26,322 nucleotides of DNA from an uncultured beta proteobacterium (GTDB lineage: Bacteria > Pseudomonadota > Gammaproteobacteria > Burkholderiales > Burkholderiaceae_C), in the NCBI GenBank assembly GCA_903958915.1, contig CAJBVC010000073.1:1-26322 (forward strand), written 5' to 3'. Below are positions 25,137 to 26,322 of this stretch, in pieces; within the stretch, counting starts at the first letter, position 1, and the number at the start of each line of letters is the position of its first letter. The notes under the pieces were generated by a model. That model was given only the letters and a program-made list of their open reading frames with translations. It ran no database searches and was not told where the DNA came from. The position numbers and the translations under genes were made by a program.

Positions 25137-25164
25137 GCGACAAAATCCAAGGGCACCATAGAAT
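25137..25164 (+). promoter_or_regulatory. Promoter of the following unknown gene
   Basis: GCGACA (25137-25142, 4 of 6 to consensus) and TAGAAT (25159-25164, 5 of 6) are spaced by 16 bp. The transcript would start near 25171, leaving a very short leader with GGAG (25173-25176) just before the ATG at 25188. Confidence 0.5.
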
Positions 25165-25187
25165 TCGACAATGGAGTGCCCATAGCC

Positions 25188-25859
25188 ATGTTCTCAATAT
25201 TCAAGCGCCTGCTCAGGAAAGATGCCGCTGCTGGCGAAATACATCCGACTGCGGTTAACCGAATGAGTCTGGAACAGCGCCAAGCCTACCGCCAGGAAAT
25301 GTTGTACCAGGCGGTACGTGAGACGTTCCAGGCTTTGGAAGTTGCGCCCAGCATGTACAAGTTCAAGGTGATGCCGATGGATGCGCGCCACCACCGGTTT
25401 ATCACCATGATCGACGTGGCCAAGTCCTTCGTTTCTGGCAGAGATAGCCGTACCAAGAGTTTTACCGATGTTGAAAAGTGGATGCGCACGCATACCTACG
25501 ATCGCTATGGCGTGTTGATTGTGGGCGTCTACTGGAGAGTCGACGAGGCGGTGGAGCAATTTGCAACGCAATCTCGCGCAAGCGACGCGGCGGTAGCCAA
25601 CAGCACTGCGGCACTGCAGGCACTGCAGGCAAGAAAGCAGGCGCCAGAAGTGCCTGCGCAAGGCAGCAGCCACGCACCTTTGGCACGCGAGCGGTTTCAA
25701 CCGGTATCTGCCGAAGAAGCCCAGGCATTCCGCGAAGCATTGCGTCAGGGCGTCTCTCCACCACCTGTCCAAATCGGCAATATGGAGTACAAATCAGACT
25801 TGGCGCCTCTGGACGATGGCATCATGATTGGCGGCACCCAGTACGGGAAGCTTAGCTGA
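25188..25859 (+). CDS. Cytoplasmic protein of unknown function
   Basis: I do not recognise the family. From ATG 25188 (GGAG 11 nt upstream) the product is 223 residues, with no signal peptide or membrane segment. It starts with a basic helix (FSIFKRLLRK). An N-terminal half (about 30-120) has mixed strand/helix predictions, including YKFKVMPMDARHHRFITMIDVAK and DRYGVLIVGVYWRVDEAVEQF. A low-complexity Ala/Gln linker follows (about 125-165), then a C-terminal segment with SAEEAQAFREALRQG and a Gly-rich end (DDGIMIGGTQYGK). The longer frame to 25092 is rejected because it would place the promoter inside coding sequence. It converges with the membrane-protein gene at the right edge (16 bp between stops). 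Confidence 0.75.
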   Translation: MFSIFKRLLRKDAAAGEIHPTAVNRMSLEQRQAYRQEMLYQAVRETFQALEVAPSMYKFKVMPMDARHHRFITMIDVAKSFVSGRDSRTKSFTDVEKWMRTHTYDRYGVLIVGVYWRVDEAVEQFATQSRASDAAVANSTAALQALQARKQAPEVPAQGSSHAPLARERFQPVSAEEAQAFREALRQGVSPPPVQIGNMEYKSDLAPLDDGIMIGGTQYGKLS

Positions 25860-25875
25860 CCGACCAACGTTCAGT

Positions 25876-26307
25876 TTAAGGGTAGCTCTGTCGGTTCGGT
25901 GCGGGGTTGACGCGACGGTGCACTTGGACGGCCATGTTCACCAGTGTGTAGGCGATGATGAGTGCCATCAAGAACTTGGCCGTCTGATCACTGGCGGACG
26001 CAAGAAATATGGGGCCGTCCATCACTGTCCAGGCCATCACTGCACACAAGATCAATGCCAGGCCCGTTTCTGCGGAGCGCACAGCGGCACCCCATCGGCC
26101 CTGGACGATCACCAACATGTGCATGGGGATATTCATCGCAATCAGTGCAAACAGGTAGGGTGCCTGGCGCTGGAGAAACGGGTCGGAATAGGTCAGCGCC
26201 ATGTAGGCCGCTGGGGCCGCATGGCCGCCCCAGAAGATGTCCAGTATCCAGCGCGGCTCCATCAGCACGAGGAGGCCGCACACCATGCCTGCGATTCCCA
26301 TCGACAT
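25876..26307 (-). CDS. Polytopic membrane protein (possibly continues past the window edge)
   Basis: The visible product is 143 residues with about four hydrophobic helices: MGIAGMVCGLLVLM, PYLFALIAMNIPMHMLVIV, LALILCAVMAWTVM and FLMALIIAYTLVNMAV, ending in a basic tail (HRRVNPAPNRQ). ATG 26307 is preceded by GGAAGG with 6-nt spacing, so it may be a complete gene. However, the frame stays open to the window edge at 26322, so it could be the membrane part of a larger protein. I cannot assign a function. Confidence 0.65.
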   Translation of the reverse strand: MSMGIAGMVCGLLVLMEPRWILDIFWGGHAAPAAYMALTYSDPFLQRQAPYLFALIAMNIPMHMLVIVQGRWGAAVRSAETGLALILCAVMAWTVMDGPIFLASASDQTAKFLMALIIAYTLVNMAVQVHRRVNPAPNRQSYP

Positions 26308-26322
26308 GGCAAACCTTCCGCC

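Overview
The window looks like a chromosomal segment of a betaproteobacterium in the order Burkholderiales, most likely family Comamonadaceae (Rhodoferax/Polaromonas/Acidovorax type). This rests on the gene order aminotransferase / uvrB / iscR-iscS-iscU-iscA-hscB-hscA, the high-GC codon use and the short GC-rich palindromic repeats between genes. It is inferred from protein and layout familiarity, not from a database search.

Layout. (1) 1-4298, minus strand: the housekeeping iron-sulfur cluster operon iscR-iscS-iscU-iscA-hscB-hscA, with hscA cut by the left edge and an IscR-type palindrome over the iscR promoter. (2) 4395-6530, minus: uvrB, followed by a 162-bp near-palindromic foldback element and a divergent class I aminotransferase (6775-7971). 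(3) 8022-13240: exported proteins. These are an uncharacterised secreted protein with an N-terminal CSIC motif (minus strand, apparently leaderless mRNA), a zinc phospholipase C/P1-nuclease-like protein, a PQQ-dependent sugar dehydrogenase of the YliI type, a small thioredoxin-fold-like protein and a solitary periplasmic solute-binding protein. (4) 13302-21109, plus: a signalling operon with its own near-consensus promoter, holding a CheY-like receiver, a soluble five-PAS histidine kinase, a second receiver, a REC-(degenerate GGDEF)-EAL protein and a 7TM-DISM membrane histidine kinase. Junctions are very tight (4-bp overlaps) and the two kinases share closely related catalytic cores. (5) 21481-23690, plus: fccA-fccB-cytochrome c4, a periplasmic sulfide-oxidising flavocytochrome c with a likely electron acceptor. 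It converges on a minus-strand pair encoding a small two-helix membrane protein and a rhodanese lipoprotein. (6) 24572-26322: a decayed diguanylate cyclase fragment, an unrecognised cytoplasmic protein with a good promoter, and a polytopic membrane protein at the right edge.

How the genes may work together. The isc genes build Fe-S clusters under IscR feedback. The signalling operon looks like a branched phosphorelay (two kinases, three receivers) whose visible output is hydrolysis of c-di-GMP by the EAL protein; no DNA-binding output domain is encoded in it. The fcc module would oxidise sulfide in the periplasm and pass electrons through c-type haems. The nearby rhodanese suggests handling of the sulfane sulfur formed. 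No mobile-element genes, CRISPR arrays, tRNAs or rRNAs were recognised. The best candidates for something undescribed are the signalling operon as a unit, the foldback element at 6574-6735, and the secreted CSIC protein paired with the phospholipase-like gene.
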